Shown here piece after piece: positions 32,114 to 43,257 of a stretch of DNA of 64,000 bases. Under the pieces are notes generated by a model, which searched no databases, was not told where the DNA came from, and was given only the letters and a program-made list of their open reading frames with translations. How positions within the stretch are numbered: position 1 is the stretch's first letter; each line of letters begins with the position of its first letter. The stretch covers positions 40,982,001 through 41,046,000 of the forward strand of contig OX419757.1 of assembly GCA_948567375.1 (NCBI GenBank), given 5' to 3'. The position numbers were made by a program, and so were the translations under genes. Source of the stretch: Lunularia cruciata (Eukaryota > Streptophyta > Marchantiopsida > Lunulariales > Lunulariaceae).

Positions 32114-33381
32114 CACGATGGCTTAGATCCAACTATAATGCTTGATGATGATATATCCGATTTGACAATAGAAATCACAAGGTATTGAGAGAATCGGAGG
32201 GTATTGAAAGGAGGAGCAAAGAGTAAGGGGAGCTTGGATTTGACTTAGAAATTTCACTCACTAGCGTATAGAGACGAGGAGCAAAGAGCAAAGAGCAAGG
32301 GCAGCTTGGAAATGAACACAAGTGAACACGGGAGGGGAGGGACAATGAATTAGAGCAATCATGGTGGTGGTGTTAGCCTTGATTAGCCAGATTAAAAATG
32401 AAATCATGGGATTACAAGTTGGATTAGCTTTAGCTATCTTAATGAATGTCATTAGGCGAGAATTAAAATTCAAAATCAAACACTAAAATTCAAAATCAGA
32501 CAGCTTAATCAATTCAATATGGATATATGCTTGACATGCACTATCACACTTAACTCTACAAGTCATGATTTCAAATCCCCATATAATTTTAGAGCTATAG
32601 CTACTAGGCATGGTGAAAATTTTTTTATCCCCAGTTTTACTATCCATGAAAGTTATACAAATTACCCAATAACTTTTATGGAATCTTACGAAAATGCTAT
32701 ATTTGAAACCCCCTGCGCTTGAACGTAGGGCCTGACACCATAAGCTACACTACAATTTCCAGGTGTCATGTAGCACCTGGTGATGATGGTTAGGATGGCA
32801 GAGAATGGTCGCGCGGCGACGATGGAGTATGGCTACCACATGATCCTACTATACAAGTAGGAATACAAGTAGTACTATATACAAGTAGGAATATGTGACG
32901 CACAGAAATTGTGAAATAGACACTCCAGTTTATTCCGGTTCCGACAGTGACGGACAGGAAGTTTCGAGGGGGGAAAGAAGTCTGGGACGCGCCGGTTCCG
33001 GAAGACCGTATAGAGAGGAGAGGGGGAATCAAGGATCGTTGCTCTTTAGAGCAACGTTCTAAGAACAATTGAGGTTGTTGAATAAGGCAGACTTGAAATA
33101 GAGCACATGTTTAGCCCGCCTTAAGGGGTTGGTTAAGGGGTTGGATAAATGAGTTTGAGTAGGTGAGGTTGAACGATGGTGAAGATCTTCTAGGCGAGGA
33201 GATGGAGGAGAGAAGAACACTATAATTGTTGACATTCATTGTTTGAGATTCGGGAGAAAGGAGAGAGAACAGAGGCTGGGTTATGTCAATTATCCTCTTG
33301 TGTCCTTGTGCTCTTGAGAGCAGCAATTGATAGCTGTAAAAGCTGCAGGATTTTACGACGGGACGAGAGATTGAAGGAACG
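32114..33381. other. Intergenic region upstream of the ZIFL gene
   Basis: No gene is recognised. It holds a short duplicated phrase (AAAATTCAAAATCA, twice near 32,463-32,500) and a small hairpin (CGTTGCTC, loop TTTA, GAGCAACG at 33,037-33,056). From about 32,750 base composition shifts to GC-richer DNA, suggesting the promoter and 5' untranslated region of the downstream gene. No TATA box is clear. Confidence 0.45.
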
Positions 33382-36300
33382 ATGGGGGTGCTGGGGGACG
33401 ACGGAACAAATGATAACGAGGTCCCGCTGTTAGAAAATTTGTATCCGGACTGTCCCGGTTGCAAGTGTGCGCACTTGTATGCTAAGGGTGCAGGTCCGCC
33501 GGTGAAGCAATTGCTGATGGTTACTATGATTGTCATCTGCAATGGTGAGAGAGTAATTCAGTCAGTTGGCGAGTTAGAAGTACTTGCGAGTCGTATAGAG
33601 TGCAGTTTTCAACGGAATGAGTTAGCTCCGTCTGTTCAAATCGCGGAATTTTTTATCAGTAGTCGTTCTTTGGTCTAGACATGGTTACTAGAAGACTATT
33701 TAGACCTCTTGTACGAACTTCTCCGGGTATCCGTCGGGAATTTGTCGATCGACAAATTCCCGACTTCCTTTCGGCGTAGTGCGTATTGTCGTTATGTTGT
33801 GATGCCAACTATTTTGACTTTGCCACTTTGCTTGTCTTTTGAATGGGAGCTCGAGTTCCGTGTCAGCAGTTGGTTGTATTTGTTCATATATTAGATCTCA
33901 AAGCCTGACAGTCAATAGGAAAGTGACGGCGTTGAATTGTATTCTTGCAGCTCTACCAATATCTTCGCTCTTTCCTTTTCTCTACTTTATGGTGCGTCTC
34001 TGCTCCTCTCTTCCTTACCATACTGCTGCATGGATTGAAGAGGTTCATTCTTGCGTTGACACAGCTGCATGAATTGAACTTGCTTTTATGCTTGATTCGA
34101 CGACGAAATCCGTGGGACAGGAATGATTATAAGTAGGAGAAATTCATAATCAAGAAGGTGGACACTTACCTGTACAGTAAGTGTAGAGATAAGTGCCTGA
34201 CTTTAGGATGACTTTAGGCGGCTCATGCGAGTATGAGCAGAGGCGGGACAAGTAGTTGTATCTGCAATCAATGAATCATATATGATAAAGAAGAGTGTCC
34301 AAGAACTGAGCTGTTTAGCTTAATTGCCTGGATCCATCCATAGATGAGCTCATTATGCACGGCGTGCGCCGCCACACCCCCGAAAATTCAGATTCCCTTC
34401 ATTGAAGCTGCTGTCTATTCGGAGCTCCAGAAATCCCAGAGTTTACAGTAGATCGAAAATTACCAATTTTACCAGGTTGATGAGTGTTGGCTACCAGTGA
34501 ATTTTGCATCAAATCAAGCTAATTTCTACTGCTATCTCCAGCAGTCCGTGCTGCTGATCCTTTTCTTCCTGCTACATTCTAGCAAGTTCTTACTTCAGTT
34601 TCTGGTTGAAATTTCACTTTTAAGTGCCCTGAGCTCGTTATACCTGTCTTCCTTTCAGAACTTTGGTTCGGCAAAGCTGGTAATTCCCTTGTCATTGATC
34701 TGTTCAAATTGTATAATAGTCAGGACCCTGTTGTCCCATAATTTCTCCTAACTTCACCCCGTCTTTTTGATGTCTAAAATATTGTGTAAACTGCGTCCGG
34801 TTTTGTGCACTTGCTCTTTACGAGCAATGCAAGGCTTTTTCATACTTTTATATACTCTCAAGCTGTTCTACTAAGGTATCTGTTACTCGCGTGATTTGTG
34901 CACGTAATATTTTCTCCGAGGAAGTACCTCTGATAGTAGGATGCTTTCCCAAAGTTGATAGGGAGGAATCGCTTCAACCGAAGGAATTAGCTTGAGTTTT
35001 AAATCCCAGTAGCTGTGTTATGTCATGAACGAGAGACACGGTGGCTGTATGAGTTCGGATAAAAAACTATCATATCTAGTAAAGAAATCAGCACTTGTTC
35101 CTAGATAAGGAGATATTACGTACTTTATATCAACTTCACCATTTACTGATCAACTGATAGTCCATGCATTACTTACCGTCAGACAATCCGCGATTGTTAT
35201 TTGGTCAAATGGTGCACACCCCATCAGCCCTTACCAGAAGGAGAGTTGCTGTGCTTGCATCCTGCATTCTAGTCAAGAATGTCCCAACCCCTGATGACTT
35301 GAATCACTAACCTGTTGAAGTGTACGTGACAGTCATTTGTGGGCCTTCTAATTGAGTGGGGCCAACTCCTTGTCTCGTGTCTTAGGTGGACGACTTCAAA
35401 ATTGCTCCTAAGAAGGAGGACATAGGATATTATGCTGGTGCTATTGGTGAGTACCAACACTTTTATGAGCAATGTCACCTGTACTCTTTATAAGGAGCCA
35501 AGTTTTCGTGGATTCAATAGCCGCGCTTTCAAGTTCAGGACTTGAAATGCACTTGACCTTGGAGCACACACCTCACATTATTTGGTGTACATTGCAGGAT
35601 CAATTTTTATGTTCGGGCGTTTCCTTAGCTCAATGCCATGGGGGATGTGTGCGGATAGATACGGACGACGACCCGTATTCGCATTGGGTCTCCTGTCTGT
35701 GTAAGTATATGATTGTAAACATCTGTCTACATAGTTCGAGAGTTCTAAAGCTGAGCTTTGAAATTTCCACCCTGAATTATATCAACATTCTTGAAACTTG
35801 TCACAGAATCATTTTCCAACTCATATTTGGGTCAACGAAGAGCTTCTGGGTTGCATTTGGCGCCCGCTTCATGCTGGGAGCGTTCAATGGAATTCTCGGG
35901 CCCGTAAAGGTACAAGTTAGTAAAGATGATTTTCCTTGTTTGTTTCGAACATCATTTTATTACTCAAAGGAGGTGCCTAAAGCATCGGCAATTAGATTTC
36001 AGGAAACAGTAGGATTTATCCATTGTGATGTGAACCTCTGTTCCTGCTCTTTGAAGTAGAAGGTCTATCAGTTCCTGTAATCTCTGATGTACCAGTCATC
36101 ACTACTGCAATACTAGATCTCTCTCAATGTATCTGAGTTCAAAGGTAACAAACAAGTTCACTCACGCAGCAGTAATAACACTCAACTAAGCAACAACATA
36201 GAACACACCTGAGGTGATGTAAAGCAGCTCAGGACTTCACGAAATGCTATGGGTTGGTGCTGGGAATCACCCTTGTAGAAGAACTAACTTAAACAGGTGC

Positions 36301-39300
36301 AGAGAGCACTCTTATGTACAGTCAAGCAAACCCTAGGAGGTTGCTTTGCACAACCCTAATTAGGGCTGCGCCCCCACTTACCCTAATCAGATATCTAGAG
36401 GAAACTAACAAAACCTTAAAAATAGAGAAGTCACTAAACTAGAGATTAACTAAACTAAAACTAGAGATTAACTAAACTAACGTATTGTTTTCTCGTGTTT
36501 CTCCAGGCCTACTCATCAGAGATTTGTAATGAACAGAATCAACCATGGGGCTTGTCTGTTGTAAGTGTCCTCCCCTGTACTCATATTCTCTGTGACAGCA
36601 AGTCTCGGTTTGATTGAAGGCATTGTTATGGACCTCCTCTATATACCCCTTTTCATCTTAACAAGAGGCCATCACGTCAAAGGGAAGATCGTGCGAAGTA
36701 ATGTCCTCTTGAACTTCTCTTTCCGAAACATTGTCACCCTTTAAAGCATAGAAGGTAAAGCGAAAAGGCCTAAGGCGTTCGTTGCTCTATTCTTATGACT
36801 TGCAGGTCAGTACCAGCTGGAGCATTGGCTTAATAATTGGTCCAGCCATGGGAGGATATTTTGCTCGTGTAACTATACTTATCTATCTCTTTCACAGTTA
36901 ATTTTTACCTGGAGACAGTATCTGGAGAGAAACTACGTGATTTTAAGCTCTTCATTATACAATTGGAGCTTATTCAGGAACTGAGACTTTCACTGAAGAC
37001 AATGAAGTGAAATGGTGGAAATTTGTGTCAGCTTGGAGCAGCTTCTAGTCTAGAGATGCTCTTGCCATTACTTCCTGCGACTAGCAAGTGGATGCATGGA
37101 TGGGTGACGGGTGTAGGAGTTACATGTCAAAATGTGTTTGACAAGCACAGTTTTGTGTGTTGCTGAGTATTCTTGGTTCCTTTTCGCAGCCTGCCATGAA
37201 TTTCCCGAGCATGTTTGCGCAGGACTCTTTCTTTGGCCGGTAAGCTATTGTCCTATATCTCTTAACTTCAACAAAGGTCAACTTTAAGGTGCCTGCGGTG
37301 ACTTGCACCACTGCCTGTTTGTTACTCTTTACAAACTACTATATGAGTCGTTTAATTTATTGTCCTTGTAGAATGAGATATAGTGTGGATTTGTTTCCCG
37401 CTGTGAATAGTTTATAGTCATGAGAATTTCTATCTGGAAGTCACGTTTTTCCTTCATTCATTTCCAAAGTCTGGAGGTATGCGTGAAGTTTTATTCATCT
37501 GGTACTTCGGACATATCAGGTCTTTGGTGCTTGGTTCCAGTCAAAACAAAAATTGCATCTTTATTCATTTGAAAGTGACCTCTTGTTTATTGATCTGTTT
37601 GACAGGTATCCTTATTTGCTACCGTCTTTAATCCAAGCATTGTTTGCCTCGGTTGGACTGGTTGTAGTCTACTTCATGCCAGTATGTTATTGATCCTTTC
37701 TCTTACCTGTGTATTACGAGATATGTCTCCCCTGGAATCCGTAGTTGTGTACTCCTGTAGACTTCTATGATTCATAGAAGAGGAGGTACTCAGCTACATA
37801 CGCTTCCCTTCGACACATAGAAGCTTTGAGGTCTTGGATGCAATAAATATATTAAATAGGTGGTCAAAGCTTAAATACCGTGGCCTGCATACATCAGATG
37901 TTCGGACTCGGTAGCTTTCCAATTTTAACCCTGAATGTTTTCAGGAATCGTACCAGAATGTTAGGCATACTCATCTCTAGTTTCCAACTTGATTATTATA
38001 TTCTTTTACTATCCAGGAAACACTCCACAAACACGAGAAGAAACAACTTTCAGGCTCCGAGCAAAGACTGGTTGGAACTACAGGATGTCCTAAGACACGT
38101 CTATGGAGGAATCATCCGTTAATGGCTTCGATAGCAGTGTACTGCGTTTGGTGCTTCATGGAAATAGGCTTCTCAGAGGTTCGAGATCTGTTGCCCTTTT
38201 CATGCTCTTCTCGCCTTTATCTGTAGAGAAATCCTCTTGTCATGCTTATCAGGAACTCAAAAGACAGTAGATGTAGGCGGTTGTATCTACTAGTGCATCT
38301 ATACAGCCCATGTGTTTCGTATGACAAGCGTTCCCTTTGGATGGCAAGTTCCGCTTCAGAGCTTTCTTGACCCGAGGAAGGTATCATTTCATTCTTCATA
38401 GAGGTAATGGACTTTTCTTTCTTGGGGCCAGGTCTTTTCTCTATGGTGCGTAAGCCCCACAGATGTGGATGGATTAGGCTTACCAACATCAGACGTCGGA
38501 ATCGTTCTAGCTATTTCAGGTGGGCCGTCATATACTGTGGTTAAGCACTTGGTTGATGTAAACTGTTACACTAAGAAAGTGAACAGGCAATAAGCAAGTC
38601 GAATTTTGAATCTTAGAAGCACTCAGTGTAGTGGTCGTCCTCTGTCACTTCCGTTGGTGTCTTTTCTTTTAGATATGATCTATTGCAGCACTTCGGCTTC
38701 AAATATTGGGATACTAACAGACTGTTATATTGGTCTTTGTTTCGTTAGGTCTATCGGTATTTATCTTCAACATGTCTTTGTTTCCGCTTATTGCAAATTA
38801 CCTTGGGCCTATCTTGGTTACGAGGATTCCGGCGGTAAGTTTGATGTCAACTCTGTCAACCATCTTATTGTGTTGTAAAGCTATGAAGATGTCCTCAGAT
38901 TAAAGTCATAGATCAGATCTGGATGAAAGCTGCTGGGCCGACTGCAGCAATCTGATCACAAAGAGTTTCATCTTCTCAGATCATGTGCATTCCAGTAATC
39001 TTCATGTTTCCTTTCATTGGGTCGCTTCATGGAACATCTCAGTGGTTGGCCCTAAATGGATTATCATTGACGAGAAACATCTTATCGGTGAGTACTTCAT
39101 CACATCAATTCATGATCTTGTTATGTAAAGGTAGAAAAAGCTGATGGAAAGAAGGGCCCAAATGATCAATAGGACCTGGTTCTTACAATTTATTCAATTA
39201 CAATCACACGTACTAATCTTGAATCCAAATGACCATTGAACTCAAGCATGCCAATGTGACAATGTTGAATTGCACCCGCCATGTACTTTCCTTTCGTGCT

Positions 39301-40520
39301 CCAGAAGGTTAATAACGAGCGATGAATTCTCCCTTTTGATTTATGGTGTGACAATCCTGATTTTTGTCCTCTGTACAGACTGTCGTTGTGACAGGATCGT
39401 TTATGCTGACCAACAACTCTGTGGTGATTACGAGATCCCATTACCCCGTTGCAATTTGGGACCAAGAATGTCTTTCTTCTCCATGTTTTCTTGTTTCAGA
39501 TAGGATGTCACAGTAAAGGAGCCTTGTACAATAATAAGAAGTTTTTAATGTTTACACAACTTTGTAACGTTCAATTTCAGCCAACGGATCAGAGGGGAGC
39601 TGCAAATGGACTGGCTCTAAGTTGTGTATCTCTATTCAGAACCGGAGGACCTGCGGGTGCCGGTGCTATGTAAATTCATCGCCCTCTTGAATATGCTTCC
39701 ATTTGTTCTTGGATGTGCTATCTACAGTAGTAACTGAGAGGGGTAGCCCGTTTGGATGTAACCTATTCGTTTCTTGAAGACGGAACTAAAAGCTTCCGCT
39801 GAATGTTGCCTCAGCGCTTTCAACCGTTCTCAAGGTATCCGATCTACTAGAATGTCGTTACGTAAAGCTGTAGCATATTAACATATGGGTATCATATACG
39901 TATGCAGTTTCGCTTGGGGTCAAGGCCGACACGATGCGACCTTTCTTCCAGGTGAGTTCCAGAGAAGGCTTGTTATTATTCAAATCCAAGGGGAAGTTGC
40001 TGTTCTGTTTAATCATTGTGTTTGAAAGAAGTTAGTCAATATCGAGAAACAAACGATAGGTGAACCTTGACCGTCAACATCTTCTTGCAAATCATTCTCA
40101 GCCACTATTGCTACCTATGTACTGTGAACCTTGTTAACCAGCTATATGGAGTGAGATAGTCAATAGTGGTGATTGACTTCGTCTAATAAACTATTCTTTT
40201 TCTGTCTAAACTATTCTTTTCGGATACAGGATAGTGACGGATATTGCAATTTTTAGGAGGCAATTTTACGTGATCATAAAGGGCACCGCAGAGGATGTAG
40301 GCAAGAAGACTTCGATCTTATCTTATCTTGAACATTTACTGACAAGGCACCCTTTTCTTCTGCGGTCTATGCAGGTAGTCAACTTATTTTCGCAGTGCTA
40401 GAATTAATTGTTATTGCAGCTGTCTTCACCACGCTGCCACCATTTTTACCAAAGTCGACAAATAGGCCTTACTATATCAGCCATCCGGATGAAGTATATA
40501 TAGACAAGGAGGAAAACTAA
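33382..40520 (+). CDS. ZIFL-type major facilitator transporter, 17 exons, 493 residues
   Basis: Exons (all GT-AG): 33382-33544, 33951-33991, 35386-35446, 35598-35700, 35807-35909, 36507-36560, 36806-36868, 37190-37239, 37606-37681, 38017-38178, 38432-38519, 38749-38834, 38980-39087, 39379-39423, 39581-39669, 39908-39951, 40375-40520. They sum to 1,482 nt with phases in register and end in TAA. The product has the family signatures CPGC (exon 1), WGMCADRYGRR (MFS motif A, exon 4), S-x8-G-x3-GP-x2-GG (exons 6-7) and PETLHKH (exons 9-10), with about 12 hydrophobic segments. Plant ZIFL proteins act at tonoplast or plasma membrane in zinc, nicotianamine/phytosiderophore or potassium and proton transport; which applies here is unknown. 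Length matches the family (about 480-500). The ATG fits because CPGC follows about 25 residues later. It appears intact and is the one functional-looking gene in the window. Confidence 0.93.
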
Positions 40521-41484
40521 TGTAAATTTTGTAGCTCGTCAGAATCTGATGTCCTTTTGATGCTTGAGTCAAGAGCTAGTCGATCCCAGTCGAGTTTGTC
40601 AGCTCCCACGGCTTAGCAGTCCGTTATTGATTCTTTATGCAAGAAACCAACGCATCTGACTTTGCCAGCTTCCACCTCCTAGCAATCGGTTAGTATTTAT
40701 GCAGCCAACTCACATAATCAGTAACTCCCATTTCGAGCTTCTGTTGCACACCTTGTGTGCTATGGCAGGTCACGTTCGGATTTGTCAAATTAAATGTCTA
40801 ACTTAGTACATTAGGACATTATCAATGGTAAGTTATTTCGTCAAATTAAAGTTTGACGTGGTACTCCTTATTTAAGCGATATGTTTAGTTGTAAAACAGC
40901 CATCAAGGCAATAAAGACGAGAAATCCTTTACGAGGTATTTGGTGCTGTTGTTGCCTCTTTTTATGACCTCTGTTGCTCTGTCGATGTTCTATACTTTCC
41001 ATCTTGGAAGGATAATTATCCGGGTTATTCAGTTAATGGGGTTAGAAATGCTAGATCCTCCCCTCTTCCGATAAGGAGCACAGCAAATAGATATTAAGTC
41101 CCACTCACTCCACGCTGTCGTGTCCATTTCATATATCTTCCTCTTTTTGACTCCTTACAAGTGAGCTCAAGAGCTGCAGGGGTGGAGTCGAGCAAAACCA
41201 AGTCCCACTCACTCTATGCATGATTTTAGAGATGCATAGATGATTTCGTCATCGATTTTATGTTTCATACTCTAACAAGTGGTGAGCTCAAGAGCTGTAA
41301 GTGTGGAGTCAAAAGTTTCTCCTCTCATAGTGCAGGAGCAAGCAGGATAAAAGGAGGGGTACTATTTCTCGGGATCTGCCAGGTCTTGTTTCTTATGAGT
41401 GTTACTGAATGAATGCCCGTTCTATCGAGATTTTAGCTACAGTGCTTACAAACTCTGCACTGAGGCTGGTATTGGCACGCCATA
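40521..41484. other. 3' flank of the ZIFL gene with a diverged duplication
   Basis: No gene is seen. AAGTCCCACTCACTC occurs near 41,095 and 41,201, and GTGAGCTCAAGAGCTG near 41,161 and 41,281, a diverged tandem duplication with period about 110-120 bp. The phrase AACAAGTGGTGAGCTCAAGAG loosely resembles the LTR-end plus primer-site junction of Copia elements, but no element can be shown. Confidence 0.4.
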
Positions 41485-41530
41485 GTGAAGTTTAGCTTGA
41501 TTAGTCATTACTAATCAAGCTAAACTTCAC
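41485..41530. repeat. Perfect 21-bp inverted repeat with 4-nt loop
   Basis: The left arm 41,485-41,505 (GTGAAGTTTAGCTTGATTAG plus T) pairs without mismatch with the right arm 41,510-41,530; the loop is CATT. Transcribed in either direction it would form a strong hairpin. Confidence 0.9.
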
Positions 41531-41569
41531 CACGCGTGCCCCATCGAGAGAAGAAATGATGGCGCCTTC

Positions 41570-41824
41570 TCAATCTGGGTAGACCGTTCTATGTTTCGCA
41601 TATAAGACCTCATCGAGGAGTCCCCCTGCATTGGAGCTGTAAGTGACGATCGCGTAATCCGAAATCTTATAGAATGCGTACGAGTTTGCAGAGGAATGCT
41701 TGTGCATACTCACTTTTAATGCCTTTGGGTTTGCGGTTTCGGTTACACCATACTTCTTGATTGCGTGAGGATCTATCCTCCAGTCGTACAATATCAGCCT
41801 CTTCCCTTCTTCGGTTGTTTCCAT
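41570..41824 (-). CDS. Small unidentified ORF, possibly one exon
   Basis: An open frame of 84 codons on the minus strand with balanced, non-repetitive composition (LYDWRIDPHAIKKYG; YAFYKISDYAIVTYSS), unlike the low-complexity shadow frames nearby. I do not recognise it. It could be an exon or pseudo-exon of an unrelated gene, since no neighbouring exon was found. It has no signal peptide or membrane segment. Confidence 0.3.
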   Translation of the reverse strand: METTEEGKRLILYDWRIDPHAIKKYGVTETANPKALKVSMHKHSSANSYAFYKISDYAIVTYSSNAGGLLDEVLYAKHRTVYPD

Positions 41825-42345
41825 TTCATCTACTTTCCCGGTTTTATACTAATTTCGTCTTGCACATTTTTTGTAACATTACATATCATGCATCTCATTT
41901 GCATTCAACGAGTTCTGGATCCCCCGTTCCTCGATCGGCTTCTGTCGTCACTTCTCAGTATCAGCCTCTTCCCAGCATTTTTGGCTGCAGTGGTCGAGTT
42001 GAACTAGTCGAGTGGATAAGAGCTGTTGCCGTTGTTCGTAATTGGCACATTACTTATAGAAAATTCCAGAGTCCTTGAATGCAACGTGTTCAAAGATATG
42101 AGGGATGATTTCCATTTGTCTTTGCCAATACCATTTCAACCCTCAGGCTGTAAAATTTCTAGTCACTAGGAATTAGAAATCTTATAAAGACAAAGCTAGT
42201 TATCTGGGCTAGCTATCTGGGTTATGAAGAGACGCACTCCTTTAGCAGCCTGTCGAATGTGATCGCCAGAAAAGGTTACTCCGACCTGGTTTGCCCACTC
42301 TCATCTGTGTAGCGAGCAATACTTTTCATATTCCCCGTTATAGGG

Positions 42346-42960
42346 CAACATGGCAATTACTACGATTGTCATTTGCAGTGGCGAGGGAGTAATTCAGTCA
42401 ATTGGCGAGTTAGAAGCTCTCGCGCGTCGTACGGAGTGCAGTTTTCATCGCAATAGGGCGTTTCAAAAATGAATTTGACGGGAATTGGACGTTCCCGTAA
42501 AGATCCCATAGATTATTTTTGGTACCGGAAACCAAAATAGGAACATTAATGAAGCGTCCCTTAACAATTTAGGGTTTGAGTTGGTATCTTTTCGGGTCAT
42601 TTTTCCGAGCCCTTTCCCAATAATTAATTGTTATGTACCACCCGTAACCTGTCAAGTTTACAGGTGACGTTTGGATTACCCTAACATTTCAAGAGACTAC
42701 GAAAGTTTTTGGCAGAATATTGACGTATTCTCTTCCCAAACACACTCAGGTCTCCCATAATTCCCCTTCCTCCCCCTAACATTGGGCGAGGTCTCCCGTA
42801 ACTTTCCCGTAATGTCGTTCATTTAAAACAGTTGAAAAGCTATTTTTGAAACGCTCTATTATCTTAGCTCTGGATGGTCAAATCGCGGACAACAATCGTT
42901 CTGTGGCCTGTGAATGTTTAGACCTCTTTGGGTATTTTACGGAAATTTGTCGATGATCAC
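42346..42960 (+). pseudogene. Partial duplicate of the ZIFL exon 1/intron 1 region
   Basis: 42,346-42,453 matches 33,518-33,625 (end of exon 1 and start of intron 1, for example GAGTAATTCAGTCA and GCGAGTTAGAAG). 42,859-42,960 continues the match (GGTCAAATCGCGGA; GTTTAGACCTCTT; AAATTTGTCGAT). The splice donor GGTGAGA has become GGCGAGG, so exon 1 could not be spliced as in the parent. The MITE at 42,456-42,856 separates the halves. Confidence 0.82.
42456..42856. mobile_element. MITE of about 401 bp with TA duplication
   Basis: The terminal inverted repeats are GGGCGTTTCAAAAAT at the left and, inverted, GAGCGTTTCAAAAAT at the right. TA lies at both outer sides (42,454-42,455 and 42,857-42,858). 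The parental sequence at 33,620-33,630 is uninterrupted at this point, which proves an insertion. There is no coding capacity. A TA target suggests the Tc1/mariner (Stowaway) group, but the ends do not match the usual Stowaway start, so the superfamily is open. Confidence 0.8.
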
Positions 42961-43029
42961 CTGATCTGTTCATGTTGTCGTATCCCGTTTGTGCAAATAT
43001 CGGATTGCCCTGGACGAAGAACCGGTAAT

Positions 43030-43257
43030 TGCAGTGCAAAATGGGGACATTCCTTCCATAATCGTATAAGTCTCGGAGACTTGTCCAAAGATACCCGTAG
43101 CTCGTTTGAAGCTAGTCAAATAGGCGAAGGTGGTCATGGTCTTGTATACAAGAGCACCCTAGATGGTCGTACGGTGGCTAATTTTTACATGAAACAAGAG
43201 CAGAACTATGCTCCGGGACAAGTTATACTGCTAAGACAACTGATGAACATCCTGTGA
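43030..43257 (+). pseudogene. Receptor-like protein kinase fragment
   Basis: The frame reads SLGDLSKDTRSSFEASQIG, then the glycine-rich loop IGEGGHGLVYK, then DGRTVA and MKQEQNYAPGQ before ending. This is the start of a plant receptor-like kinase catalytic domain: ATP-binding loop and strand 3. The VAIK lysine position reads VANF, and the rest of the kinase is missing. The frame ends at TGA 43,255-43,257. It is a broken gene fragment in a debris region. Confidence 0.72.

Noticed and set aside
32700-32790. tRNA- or SINE-like stretch with a B-box-like GTTCAAG on the minus strand
   Set aside because: No A box at the right spacing, no cloverleaf and no poly-A or target duplication.
33111-33542. 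143-codon minus-strand frame across ZIFL exon 1
   Set aside because: It overlaps exon 1 of a well-supported gene on the other strand, and its composition is Ser/Pro-rich without domain.
36070-36430. Possible Copia-like LTR remnant on the minus strand of ZIFL intron 5 (a TGGTACATCAGAG stretch recalls a primer-binding site)
   Set aside because: Only one end looks suggestive; no paired repeat, no duplication and no coding part, so it is not called.
41094-41300. Copia-type primer-binding site next to a duplicated phrase
   Set aside because: The match to TGGTATCAAGAGC needs an insertion, and no LTR boundary or internal coding could be found.
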